Shown: positions 21,901-33,491, counted from the stretch's first letter. The stretch: 64,000 nucleotides of DNA from Ipomoea triloba (GCF_003576645.1 NC_044920.1:13491438-13555437); one strand, 5' to 3'. Numbers and translations: made by a program. The notes: a model not told the origin generated them from the letters alone.

Positions 21901-23809
21901 ATGCTGTTTAGTTACATTTTATAGACACTTCACTGTCTTTTCATGAACACTATACTATCCTTTAAGTTAGACTATAATTTCATTTTGATATCATGCAAAT
22001 ATTATGTGTTAAAATTAGTGTATATATAAAAGGATTGAGCATACCTATCAAAGAGTTCTTTCATTGTGTTGTCTGCTGGGGTTGTGTCCAACTGTTATTC
22101 ATCAGAAATGGCATTCTCACTATCTTCTTCAAGATCTCTTGCAATATTTCGTAGTTCATTAGAATCAAACTTATCTTGGGGTTGTTCCATTGCAGCAGGT
22201 TGAGGAGAGGGCACTCCAAGGTCAAAAGATGGTGTTTGAATTTGTTGTTGTGATTGTGAAGTTGTAGGCTGTGTTGGCTGAGCTGGGTAATTTTTCCTTG
22301 TCTGTAAGAATGCTTGCTCAAGAGCACTGACTGCATCAAGAAAGCTCTGTTGATTGAAGATGTCATCATCATCTAGCAGACCTTGTTGTTGTGGAGGTTG
22401 AGAACAGGACACACCGTTGATCATTTCAGCAATATTTTCAAATGTTCTCTTGATTATTCCACCTCCAGTCCTGGTGTTGCCAATCTCAGCCATTACCTCA
22501 GCATATTCAACCACTGTGTCAGCCATCTTCCTCAAGACAGAAGTGACCTTCTTTAAAGACTCATCAGACAATTCATCTTGGACATTCTCATCAATCCTCT
22601 CATGTACATGTTCTTCTTTCCGTTCAAATCGTGGGATTACCTTTCCCCTTCCAAATTGTCCAGATAATATCTCTGACTTTATCCTTTCCTTTACTTTTTC
22701 TTCAGTCCATGATGTTATTGCAGGAGCTACCCTTTGTATCTTTTTGCCTTTGAATTCTAAACGGTCAAGGTATGTCAACTGTGTTTGAAACAATAAGAAT
22801 ATTAGTTAGTACAAGTTAAATTTAATTGTTCTAGTATGTAGGACAATAAGAGAAATATTATAAATATATGGTTTAAATTATTACCATCAGAAACAGTGCA
22901 GGGCCACAGAAGAATGCATTCGGCTTCTTTTTCCAAGCTTCAACAGAGTCAATCAAAGATTTGAAAGTGTACTCGCACCAGTTCAAGTCTTTAATTTTTG
23001 AAACATCATTCAGCGATTATAGGACCTTGTACGCTGCATTCCTACTCTGATTCCCTTTGAGTATGCTGGACACCAATAGGATAACAAAATCCCGTTTGAA
23101 CCAATCTCCACTATCTCCTCTTTCAATCATCTTCGCTGGCATGCGTCTTGTGAGTGGTGAACCTTTTGTTATTTCCCATCTTTGCCTCCATTCAGTCAAA
23201 AGATTAACATACTCTGCTGGTTCAGTTTCTGAAGTAGATTCAATGACAGGGTCTTGTCCATTTGGGAGCTCCATTGTGCTATACACATCATCAGCAGAAA
23301 TCCTCATTTGATCGCCCTGTAAATCTAATGAGCATCTATAGGGATCAAACTTCTGGACTAGGTATCTTGTTAACCTACTGTCCCAATCAAAAACTGTCAT
23401 TGTCAGCATTGATCCAAAACCGATGTCTTGAACTGCTTGTTGCTGTGCAGGGTTTAGTGAAGATAAGAGTTGTAACCCCTCGGGTTTTCCGACAAAGTTA
23501 AGATTCGAGAATATTGATATAATTTTTTTTTAGCTATGACATTTAAGAGAAGGCTTCTCGGTGCTCGAAAGAATTTTTTTAAGATTAGTTATCGATAAGC
23601 TACGAACTACGTACCGGTCACGAACCGAGAAAATTTTAAGGATATAGATTCAGTTCGAATTTTCCTAGAAATTGGATTATTAAGTATCATACGATTAAGC
23701 CTGAACTTCTAGTTAGTTCAAGAAAATTTTTAATGGACTGTAAGGGGAAAATTGTTACGAACTCTGTACCTATATTTCGCGAGATATCGAAAAATTCCCA
23801 ATTTTGGTG

Positions 23810-23990
23810 ATTTGCGACGGGATTATTTTTAGGATAATTTTGGTGTTAGAATTTTGCGACGGGATTATTTTTAGGATAATTTTGGTGTTAGAATTTTCCG
23901 ACGGGATTATTTTTAGGATAATTTTGGTGTTAGAATTTTCCGACGGGATTATTTTTAGGATAATTTTGGTGTTAGAATTTTCCCGAATTA
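23810..23990. repeat. Four 42-bp tandem units in solo LTR A
   Basis: GACGGGATTATTTTTAGG recurs at 23816, 23858, 23900 and 23942. The matching place in LTR C (about 50338-50395) has one unit. The 42-base period keeps frames open on both strands, which is not evidence of coding. Confidence 0.9.
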
Positions 23991-25429
23991 AGTTATAATC
24001 CTCCGAGCTTTCATCTGATTTAACCATAAACTGGCCAATTAAGTTGTGATCTTCCTAGAGACTCCATAGGGTGATGACAAGTGGCAACCAAATCTTAGCC
24101 TAAGATTGGATCATTAAATGCTATGTCATAAGAGGTATGGTGCAATTGCACTTGTTGCTTAATGATCAAGACAAACTCACATCATCTCTCTCATTCCTTC
24201 ATCCCATTTTCGAAACTACACAATTAGGAAGAAGAAGAAGAATTAGTTTGGTCTTCCATTGTGATCAAAGAGCTCCCAAGCATTTCTCCAACCCAAGAGA
24301 CTAAGTGTAGGTAAGACCTTAGACTTTGTTGGATTAAATCATCTCTAGAACTTAAGTGTTAATGTTTGGTGCATGAAAAATATTGTTATTATGGTGATAT
24401 TTTTAGGGTCTTTGAACTCAAAGGAAGGATCTAGCAACTTCTTCGGTTTTAAAATCTTCCATCGAGGTAAGGAATCCCTTAAGTTGGCCCAATCACTTGA
24501 AGGTAGACAATTGCTAGGAAATTATATGATTAGGAATTTTTACATGAAAATTTTGTGCTATGTTATAGATCTAAAAGTTGGCTCAAAATCTCTACCTTGA
24601 TTTTTTTTTGGTAAATTTACTAGGCATGTCCATAGCTAATTTATACACGTATATGTTGTATTTATGCCCATATAGGCTTATATTTGTGAAAATAGTGAAA
24701 AGAAATAAGGATAGTCTCGGGCAGTAACTTCCGAGATTTATTGGGAAAAATCGGTAAGGTATTTTGATCCCATTTTTTTTGACATGTAGTCCTATAAGTG
24801 TAGAACCTGCATATAAAATTTCATAATGATCGGAGTAGTATAAGTATGGTTTTAAAATTTTTTTCCAAAACTGGTCCAGAGAGAAAAACTCTGGACAGCA
24901 CATTGCCAAGGGAAAAAATGGAATTTTCTGGGTTTATTCGCGGATCAAAACGACCAAAACTTTTTATGGACATCAAGTACTATAAGTTGGGGTTCTACCA
25001 TAAAAATTTCAAGTGAAAAAGAGTTCGGGAACTATTTTTACCGACTCAATCTTTCTGACTGCGCCAAGCTGAAATTTTCTGAAAAAGGATGGTTAGAAAC
25101 AATTTTGACAAATATTATTTTTGTGCATTATATTAACGTGGAAAATAATTATGTTTTGANACCCGGTTTTTCCCCGATGTTTTTAACCCTGAGTGTTGCG
25201 ATGTTTTGAAAGCCTACGGGCATCCGGGTGAATTTTTGAAGGCCCAAATATTATTTTTGTGCATTATATTTATTAACTTGGAAAGTACTTGTGTTTTGAA
25301 AATTATTGTGTCTCCTGTACTCGAATTTCCATAACGAGACTAACACTAACCAAAGTGTGTATTTTGGGGAAATATATTTGATCAAGTGTGATGGTTATGG
25401 AGTCGTGTGATAATAATGAATGGTGAGGG

Positions 25430-26185
25430 AGTCTGTATGATTAATCTATACTGCAGAGCGAAGTTTCTTCGCTGAGTGAAATGGTGAGGGGTCTGTATGA
25501 TTAATCTATACTGCAGAACGAAGTCTATTCGCTGAGTGAATGGTGAGATTTTGTATGATTAATTCATACTGCAGAGCGAAGTCTATTCGCTGAGTGATGT
25601 GTGAGATTTTGTATGATTGATTCATACTGCAGAGCGAAGTCTATTCGCTGAGTGATGTGTGAGATTTTGTATGATTAATTCATACTGCAGAGCGAAGCCT
25701 ATTCGCTGAGTGATGTGTGAGGTTTTGTATGATTGATTCATACTGCCGAGCGAAGTCTATTCGCTGAGTGATGGGTGAGATTTTGTATGATTAATTCATA
25801 CTGCAGAGCGAAGCCTATTCGCTGAGTGATGTGTGAGGTTTTGTATGATTGATTCATACTGCCGAGCGAAGTCTATTCGCTGAGTGATGGGTGAGATTTT
25901 GTATGATTAATTCATACTGCAGAGCGAAGCCTATTCGCTGAGTGATGTGTGAGGTTTTGTATGATTGATTCATACTGCCGAGCGAAGTCTATTCGCTGAG
26001 TAATGTGTGAGATTTTGTATGATTGATTCATACTGCAGAGCGAAGTCTATTCGCTGAGTGATGTGTGAGATTTTGTATGATTGATTCATACTGCAGAGCG
26101 ATGTCTATTCGCTGAGTGATGTGTGAGATTTTGTATGATTGATTCATACTGCAGAGCGAAGTCTATTCGCTGAGTGAAGTTGTGA
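25430..26185. repeat. 58-bp minisatellite with hairpin core, 13 units
   Basis: Each unit contains the inverted repeat GCGAAGTCTATTCGC and the word CATACTGCAGAG. Thirteen copies of TTCGCTGAGT are counted. Units 5-10 alternate between two variants (CCTATTCGC and CCGAGCGAAG), forming a 116-bp dimer repeated three times. LTRs B and C have only one copy of this motif, inverted, near 38946 and 48859. Confidence 0.92.
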
Positions 26186-27119
26186 GAACTAACTGTCGGG
26201 TGTCTCGAACAGTAGTGTGGGTGTTGTGTTTCTCACGTGTGAATTAATGGCTGTGTTATGTGCCGGAATTACTTATATAATGTGGAATTGCTTGCTGTTA
26301 GAGTGATTGCAAGTAGACTGCGACTGCTGGGTAACGTTTGTCTTACTCCACTTGTTATTGAATGCTGTTTTCGAAAACCTTTGTTTATTTTTCGAGTGAC
26401 CATGGATCCCCTTACTTAGCCGTCGTGCTAACTACACTTCATTGTGTCCTTTATTAGATGCAGTCTAACGTGGGCCTCTGTGGCCCGATGAGCTCTGAAT
26501 AGGATGGAAGTCGAGGTGGAAGACTACTCTATTCTAGAATAGGCACCCTGGAAGGATTATTTCCATATGTACATATTTGGATATTGATATGGTTATTTGA
26601 GGTTGTAAGTTTAGCCTTAGCGTTTGGGTATAGGAGAGATGCCTAAGCGTGGCGGTAACACCCAGTTTTCTGCTGGTTAGACGCTTCCGCAATGTATTGT
26701 ATTATTAGGATTTTGTAATAAATCCAAGATGTGAAAATTGGGGTGTTACAAGAGTTCCCTAAAGTGCTTTGGTGACATTCGGGTTTGCAGGTATTCAAGG
26801 TCAGTAATCAATGACTTCTCTGGAGTTGTTTTTGATTTTTTGTTTTTGGGTGCTTTGGGAGGTTTTGTTTTTGAGCCTTGCGCTTAGCACCAGCTTTACT
26901 ACCCCTTGTTTTTGGCTGCTCTGGCATTTCTGTTTCTGTATCGATTTCTTTGGTTTTTTTCTGTGTTGCTGCTATCTTCTTCATTTTTTCTCTGCAAACA
27001 AGGTCACAAATTAACAATGATTATTATAATTAGGTAGATTTCATTGTTTTCTATTCATAATTTTTTGTGTTCATACAGTTCATAAATTTCTTTTCATAGA
27101 TTTCATAGTTTTCTGGTCA

Positions 27120-28100
27120 CACAACCCCCTGTTCTGATACACCATACAGTTTCTTTTACAAAACACTATAGTTACTTTTGAAAAACACTACAGTTTCTTT
27201 TTCATTCAGCTGTAGTTTCAAATGGAATTGCAGTGGAATATTTGACACCACATTGTCAGTTCTAGTTAATAAACCCTTCAGTTTCAGTTCATGAATACTA
27301 CATTATTATTTCAGTTACTCTATAGTTTCATTTAAGATTTTTAGGACTTATGGAGAAACAATATACTTAAAAAGAATATAGTTTCTTTTTGAAAATACAG
27401 CACTTTCTTTTACCAAACACTGCAGTTTCTTTTGAAAAACACTACAGTTTCTTTTTCATTTAGCTATAGTTTCAAATGGAATTGCAGTGGAATATTTGAC
27501 ACCACATTGTCAGTTCTAGTTAATAAACCCTTCAGTTTCAGTTCATGAATACTACATTATCATTTCAGTTACTCTATAGTTTCATTTAAGATTTTTAGGA
27601 ATTATGGAGAAACAATATACTTAAAAAGAATATAGTTTCTTTTTGAAAATACAGCACTTTCCTTTACCAAACACTGCAGTTTCTTTTAAATTACATTACA
27701 GTTTCTTATTGCAAACACTATAGTTCCACTTTGTCAGATTCATTTTATGAACAATGTAGGTTCTTTCCCAAAACAATACAGTATCTTTTGAATTACTCTA
27801 TATTTTCATTTAATAATTTTTAGGGCATAACAAGACACCATCTAAACTGTTATATTTTACAAACATACGGTTTCTTTTTGACAAACCTACAGTTTCATTT
27901 AGACAAACCACTAGTTTCTTTTAGACAAACCTTTAGTTTCATTTTGAAAATACAACAGAATATTTTGACGATTCATGTGTTTTCATACATCTAGTTCGAT
28001 TTTATAAACCATGTGATTTCATCATTTTGAAAGATTAGTATCCTTTCAAGTAATATACAATTTTTTGAATGATACACGCGATTTCTTTTTCACATTTGAC
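27120..28100. repeat. CAGTTTC-rich degenerate repeats, right block
   Basis: Contains a tandem duplication of about 235 bp (about 27180-27415 and 27416-27660), then sequence collinear with the middle block at 18130-18800. It forms the right subterminal part of the MULE. Confidence 0.85.
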
Positions 28101-28546
28101 AATAATATATGTATTTTTGTTATATGCCTTTTTCATTTCAGTGCATGCGTTGTAATGGATGTAAAATAACTGAAAATAAACTCTTAGCTCATTCATGATA
28201 CATAACAATGTGTTTGCTTGATACATAACAAGATGTTTACCGGTATTGAAGCTTTTAGATTGCAACAATAGTTGAAAATGTGTCGATAATGGCGATGAAA
28301 ATNATTTTTTGAATGATACACGCGATTTCTTTTTCACATTTGACAATAATATATGTATTTTTGTTATATGCCTTTTTCATTTCAGTGCATGCGTTGTAAT
28401 GGATGTAAAATAACTGAAAATAAACTCTTAGCTCATTCATGATACATAACAATGTGTTTGCTTGATACATAACAAGATGTTTACCGGTATTGAAGCTTTT
28501 AGATTGCAACAATAGTTGAAAATGTGTCGATAATGGCGATGAAAAT
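28063..28546. other. Identical 240-bp copies around a single N (28303)
   Basis: About 28063-28302 and 28304-28546 read identically by eye. A single N separates them, so this is most simply an uncollapsed contig overlap and not a genomic duplication. Confidence 0.75.
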
Positions 28547-28840
28547 GGTCGACAATGGCAGAAGAAGTGAAGAGCACTGTTGCTTTTTGGAGAAGATGGT
28601 AAGTACGTCTTTTGTTTGTTTGAAAAGAAAGTGGGAGAGTGGAGAGGACAAATGATGCCTTTTCCCCGTTCTTTTCGTATTTTATTAAAAAAAAAATAAT
28701 AATAATATCAAATGTCCCACGACGGGTTGACGTCGTGGGACGGAGTAAACGGCCGCCGTTTCATTTAGTAAATGAAACGGCGGCGTTTTGGGACCACGGT
28801 CCACAAAGCATTGTGGACCGTGGTCCGAACTGCTAAGTTG

Positions 28841-29048
28841 ACTCAGCAATAATGGCTATTCTTCCACCTTACACATGATGTTACTATGTTATTTTTTAAA
28901 AAAATTATTAAAAGACCACTACGTGGACTTCTCAAATACTACTAAGTTGACTCAGCAATAATGGCTAGTCTTCCTCCTTACAAAATTGTTAAGATAGGAT
29001 TTTCATGCCAACAATTGTTAAGATAGGATTTTTCAATCGTTTTTTTAA
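28841..29048. other. Flank with a twice-repeated ACTAAGTTGACTCAGC stretch
   Basis: The words CTAAGTTGACTCAGCAATAA and following bases occur near 28833 and again near 28950. They resemble sequence upstream of the HSL3-like relics near 33945 and 34375. It is upstream debris of the receptor family with no gene. Confidence 0.45.
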
Positions 29049-29170
29049 AAGATGAGTGTGAGGATGCAGAGGTTGATTGGCATAGTTGACATGCAATTTG
29101 CATATATTCTGGGCAGTGATTGTTGGCATGAAATCCTTCTAAACAGATTTTGTAAGGAGGAAGACTAGCC
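29049..29170 (-). pseudogene. HSL3-like 5' end relic 1
   Basis: The minus strand gives MPINLCILTLI, the start of the signal peptide, preceded by upstream sequence shared with the LRR-only gene (10512-10620) and the other relics. It is lost after about 12 codons. Confidence 0.7.
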
Positions 29171-30479
29171 ACTATTGCAGTCCAGACTCCAGAGTCAACA
29201 CTAGTCCTCTGGAAGGTGAATCAGGTGGTAGTGTACATTGCTTTGATTAAGTAAACAATGGTTAATTGAGAAGTTATTAGAGACTCCTAGAAATGCAACG
29301 ATTGTTTGGCATCATTGGTTAATGATATATGTAAATGATGTGTACTAGTAGTTAAACCAATAACATAAAAGAATATGGTTTGGAGTCAACAGGTGATTTT
29401 AGTTATTAATATATGCTTCACTGCTTATCTTTTATTGAGTCATATATCTTTACATCTCGTGTGCATTGTTGAGGAAATCGTGTTCATGCTAATACTATGT
29501 CGTGTGCCATATTAATTAAACAGGAAGCAGTTAACTTTCCTCACCTAAAGTGCTGAAATTTTTTGAAGTAACATATAGGTGTTAGTGGTTAAAATAATAG
29601 TTTTTTATCAACGTGGTACTCATTTTGATATTACTTTGAATCAGACGGACAGGTCAATTACGGTGCAGAGTGCAAGGAGGAAATAACTCTTGGAATAACA
29701 GATGAATTTATTCTAGAATGTGACGAGACAGTAAAGTCATACCAACATGAATATCCTTCCTTTGTTATGCAGTAAGGTCTTCCAAGGCCTATACCAACAG
29801 TGTTGGAAGCACCCTAATTCTAGCACCTAGAAATCGTACCCGCTCCTCTAGAGTAAAATCAATCTTCGGATCATCACACAAAGGTTCTTGCCGCATCCCA
29901 TCTACAAAATTCGGATGAACAACCCTCCGAAGGTGCATTCCTTGCCTTCTTAGCTGCCGACCAACAACATGAACAAACACAATCACTAAAACAAACTAAA
30001 TGTAAGCCAAGTGACACAACACACTATAACCCGTGAACACAGGCAAACAAAACAGTGCACACACCACTCTGAACTCGTGCACACAGACAAACATAACAGT
30101 GCACACAACCGAAAAATGCATGTCAACACACCTGGAATATGACAAGTGCTCACAAGACAAAGGAGACAGGCACACATTATCCCGTTACCGTGCACACACA
30201 AAACCAAAAAAAAAAAATTAAAGAAGACTATAACAACGTAAAAATCACGTACACGTAAATATTACATAGAAAACTTTGGCAAAATTTTTTTGTAACATTT
30301 TATTTCATCGAATAATGTTATTGACTGTTTTTTTTTTTTGAAATATTGTCATTGATTATCAAATTTGTACTATTTAAAGTCAACACAAGATCAAAACAAT
30401 TTTATTTAAAAAAAAAAAAAACCTGAGTACTTATTTACAGTATACTATTGTCCAAAGTGGATAGATCCCCATTTCGCCC
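29171..30479. other. No recognisable gene
   Basis: AT-rich sequence. A minus-strand open stretch at 29789-29986 (RRQGMHLRRVVHPNFVDGMR...) looks protein-like but matches no family I recognise. Near 29990-30200 is a loose repeat of GTGCACACA and AAACARAACAGTG words. Confidence 0.35.
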
Positions 30480-30860
30480 TATGATAATATGAATTGTGAC
30501 AAGTAAATATTTGTTGCGAATAAGTTGTCACTATTACTAGAATAATAGTGTCGTAACATACATTGTCACTATTTGTTGTCACTAAATGTATGTACATTTT
30601 GGCGGTATTATAATTATGGCGGGAACGAATGTAATTGTGACAAAATATAATGTGGACACAAATTTTTGTACTTTTTGTGACAAATAGTTGTTGGTCACTC
30701 TTGTTTATAATATTTGTGACAATAGTTTTTGTCAATAAAAATACAATTGGTTAGTACCACTAGAAATGAGAAACAATTGTGAGAAAAAACTATTTGTGAT
30801 AAAATTGTTACAACTATTTGTGACGCTCTATAATTCCATAACAAAAATTATATGTTTAGT
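30480..30860. repeat. CACTA-like subterminal repeats, left array
   Basis: Dense TTGTGACAA / TTGTCAC words in both orientations, with CACTAGAAATGAGAAAC at about 30759 resembling a CACTA terminal repeat. A similar array lies at about 32930-33490. The two arms suggest one element of about 3 kb, but matching ends and a 3-bp target duplication could not be fixed. Confidence 0.5.
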
Positions 30861-30930
30861 ACCAACAATATATTTCAAAAAGATTTATTAAAGTTAACCA
30901 TTCAAACTCAATATATATATATATACATAT

Positions 30931-31600
30931 ATAAGGGTCAAATAAGCCATCAAATTGCACAAGGTAATGCAATTAGACCATTAAACTTTAAAAAGTTACA
31001 ATTAAATCCCTAAACTAATCCATTCAATGCAATTAGTCTAATTTGCAGGTTTTTTCAGGGTTTTAACCATTCAACCAAAATTAAAAATATTTTTAAAAAA
31101 TAATTTTAAAACAATCATTTTAAAAATATATATATTTTAAAAAAACAGAGGGCTTCGTGCCTTCGTCCCCATGACCGGAGATGAAGCTCTGTTTTTTATT
31201 TAAAAAATTATTTTAAAGCAGGGGAAGACAAATGCAATCAGAACAATGAATGTCATTCCTAGGGATTGCTTTTTATGCTATCAATATGGCATCTTAATCT
31301 CTAAGTTTGATTCAAAATTAATTGGATGACTATTGGTTAATTGGATCAAATTAATTAATTGAATTATTACTCCTAACCATATTAGGCTATTATTTTTTCA
31401 TTAAAGTCATCCCTGTAATACAATTTTTGTACAAGTTGGTTGTATCAAATATATAATATAAAAAATAGCATACATAAAAAATGTTGATTAATTTGACCAA
31501 TTAATTAAAACAATCAAAGTATTGGTTTGATTGCTTAGGTAACAATTTCACCCACAAGGTAATTCAATTTTAAATTAATCAAAGAACAAAACTTGGAAAG
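30931..31600. other. AT-rich TE interior with an AAGGGTCAAATAAGCC terminus
   Basis: Starts with AAGGGTCAAATAAGCCA, followed by ATTAGACCATTAAAC-like text. A related terminus occurs at about 61044. This is typical of non-autonomous DNA elements. No gene is recognised. Confidence 0.35.
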
Positions 31601-31750
31601 TAAATGATAAAAAACATAATTAATGGCGCCTCTTTTTTATTTTTTTGGAGAAAAAGTTGGCGCCTCTTCTATAGAGTTTTTATCAGAATATTTATTTTTA
31701 ATGGTAATTATTTAGTAAATTGGAAAGTAAATGAAAAAAAGGTAATGACT

Positions 31751-31794
<44 letters not shown>

Positions 31795-32045
31795 NNNNNN
31801 NNNNNNNNNNNNNNNNNNNNNNNNNNNNNNNNNNNNNNNNNNNNNNNNNNNNNNNNNNNNNNNNNNNNNNNNNNNNNNNNNNNNNNNNNNNNNNNNNNNN
31901 NNNNNNNNNNNNNNNNNNNNNNNNNNNNNNNNNNNNNNNNNNNNNNNNNNNNNNNNNNNNNNNNNNNNNNNNNNNNNNNNNNNNNNNNNNNNNNNNNNNN
32001 NNNNNNNNNNNNNNNNNNNNNNNNNNNNNNNNNNNNNNNNNNNNN
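31795..32045. other. Assembly gap of 251 N in a poly-T tract
   Basis: About 40 T precede and follow the N run. GGCGCCTC...GTTTTTATCA-like sequence occurs on both sides (about 31640-31700 and 32090-32130), so the gap may bridge a local repeat. Its true length is unknown. Confidence 0.95.
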
Positions 32046-32084
<39 letters not shown>

Positions 32085-32201
32085 ATAGGAAGTTAGCGCC
32101 TCTTCAACTAGGTTTTTATCATAATATTTATTTCTTTATATATATAAAATTCAAACACCACTGTACTGGCAGAAGCAAAAAATTAGTCTAAGAAGCAGAC
32201 A

Positions 32202-32444
32202 GTGGGGAAGCAACCGGTGAGGTTGAAGGCAGTGGTGTACGTGCTATCGCCGTTCCAACAAAATGTTATAACTGGTCTTTGGAAGGACCTTTCCGGTAAG
32301 ATCCACCACAAGGTCTCTAAAAACTGGATCAGCGCCACCCTCCTTCTTGGTCCACTCATCGGAACCTACACGTATATGCAACAATACCAGGAAAGGGAGA
32401 AACTAGAACACAGATGTGCAATTTCCCTGCAAACTCTTACATGA
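32202..32444 (+). pseudogene. Decayed intronless copy of QCR8 (bc1 complex subunit 8)
   Basis: The frame encodes GKQPVRLKAVVYVLSPFQQ and later KIHHKVSKNWISATLLLG and EKLEHR, the signature of plant QCR8, a small inner-membrane subunit of mitochondrial complex III (about 72 aa). The start codon is GTG instead of ATG, and the stop after the LEHR-aromatic end is lost, adding eight foreign residues. Sequence like a 3' UTR follows to about 32560. Lack of introns suggests a processed copy, or a fragment carried inside the CACTA-like element whose arms flank it. The functional gene is elsewhere. Confidence 0.85.
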
Positions 32445-32559
32445 AATAAGCTCTATGCTTTTGTGTTCACCACAACTATATTGTCATAGACTGCCATACT
32501 ATTCAACTTTTGATATCTCTCATTCTATTGCTCTGTTATTAGCTTTTGTTAGTTTCCAA

Positions 32560-32925
32560 TGTGTTTGGCTGTATGGGCATTTGTAAATGTTTGTGAATTT
32601 GATTTGATGTGGGAGACTAGTTGATAATTAGCCCTACAATGTATGGCTTATTGTGGTTGGAAAAAAAATAAGTTACTGTGCATTTTATCGAACAACTTGT
32701 TGGTGAACTAGAATAACAAATTAAATGCGCTGGCTGAACCTAGTAGAATGTATGCAGTTTAATTTCATTTTTCAATAAAATCCGTTCTTCTTTCTTCCTT
32801 TATTTCTCACGCCTTTTTCCATTCTTATTATTTAATATAAGTATTGACATGGGATTATGCAGTTGTAATAGTTTGTTTAACATTCTTATTATTCAATCTG
32901 ATTTCTTTGCACTTGAAAAGTACTA
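32560..32925. other. AT-rich, no gene
   Basis: Sequence following the QCR8 relic up to the right subterminal array. Nothing recognisable. Confidence 0.4.
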
Positions 32926-32929
32926 ACTT

Positions 32930-33491
32930 TTGACAGTAATGACACTATTTCAACTTATGACACAAATTTCGCCACTAATTTTAAATATACTAGTTACAAA
33001 GATAATGGCTACAAGAAATTCAATTGTTGTATTACTTTAGCTAAAAGCAATGATTCTTTTAGAGTTAATTTCTTTTGTCACAAATAAATACAACATTTGT
33101 TACCATTATTGTTGTCATAACAAAGTATTTATTTGTTACCACTTTTTAGGTTACTGATAATCATTTTTTGCGTCAAGAACAATTCTCACAAATAAGTACA
33201 ACTATTTTGACTAAAATATTGTCACAATAAAATAATTAATTGTAACGATTTTAGTTGTCACTAAATTAATTTGTTGTAATAACATATTTGGTCACAAAAT
33301 GTACTTTATTGTGACCACTATTGTTATCACTCAAATACTACTTTTAGTGTAAGTAAACATTGTCACAAAAATCTTGAGTAATTGTGACAACTTTCCAAAA
33401 GTCGTCACTACTACAATAGTGACGGGGGATATAGTGACGACAGGTGACGACTTCAAAATTTAGTCACTAATTTCAATAGTGACCAAAAACG
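32930..33491. repeat. CACTA-like subterminal repeats, right array
   Basis: Repeated TTGTCACAA-like words, ending in TAGTGACGACAGGTGACGAC-type inverted text that directly abuts the receptor relic at 33492. It contains CACTACTACAATAGTG near 33406, like a CACTA end. Confidence 0.55.

Larger units (their letters stand above)
23471..26750 (+). mobile_element. Solo LTR A (3280 bp)
   Basis: Starts TGTAACCCC, ends GGGGTGTTACA and is flanked by the 5-bp duplication AGAGT (23466-23470 and 26751-26755). No gag-pol, primer-binding site or second LTR lies between, so it is a solo LTR, probably Ty3/gypsy by size (inference). It interrupts an exon of the ULP1-like gene. Internal features are four 42-bp units (about 23810-23990), a GGTAAG block (24466-24487), an N at 25160 near a 55-bp repeated stretch, and a 58-bp array (about 25430-26185). 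Confidence 0.88.
19162..26984 (-). pseudogene. ULP1-like C48 cysteine peptidase gene of the MULE, disrupted
   Basis: Read right to left: a Lys-rich N-terminus (ATG at 26984), a conserved plant-MULE N-domain (26820-26756, then 23470-22875), a linker exon ending at 22096, an acidic repeat exon (about 21215-20837), and the peptidase exons (about 20640-20482, 20283-20147, 20069-19925, 19652-19447). The peptidase shows a His in HHHFYIMCYNF, Asp in LEIIDN and Cys in TDCGLYC, the C48 triad. C48 enzymes cleave SUMO or related conjugates; the substrate here is unknown. Breaks are a solo LTR inside the N-domain exon, an in-frame TAA near 23013-23015, a frame change in the N-terminus, and a false duplication at the N of 20734. 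Exon limits are inferred. Confidence 0.75.
13836..28832. mobile_element. Large Kaonashi-type MULE (about 15 kb) with transposase and ULP1-like genes
   Basis: An 8-bp direct repeat, CTAAGTTG, flanks the element (13828-13835 and 28833-28840), in the usual MULE range of 8-11 bp. Both ends carry a related palindromic block, GGACCGTGGTCCACAAAGC (near 13851) and its counterpart near 28790-28826, and GAAACGRCGNCGTTT-like motifs just inside. Inside are a FAR1/MULE transposase gene (+) and a convergent ULP1-like peptidase gene (-), as known from Kaonashi MULEs. Secondary insertions are a MITE (16329-16617) and a solo LTR (23471-26750). Both genes are disrupted, so this copy is probably not autonomous now. 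Confidence 0.8.

Noticed and set aside
23770..24027. Open frames on both strands with 14-residue periodic peptides
   Set aside because: The 42-bp tandem unit is a multiple of three and so keeps frames open; it lies inside a solo LTR.
25430..26185. Regularly spaced repeats resembling a CRISPR array
   Set aside because: The whole 58-bp unit is repeated, with no unique spacers, inside a plant LTR; it is a minisatellite.
29789..29986. Minus-strand 65-codon frame
   Set aside because: No family recognised and no splice or start context, so not called as a gene.
31604..32191. Long open frame rich in Phe
   Set aside because: It reads through poly-T and 251 N bases.
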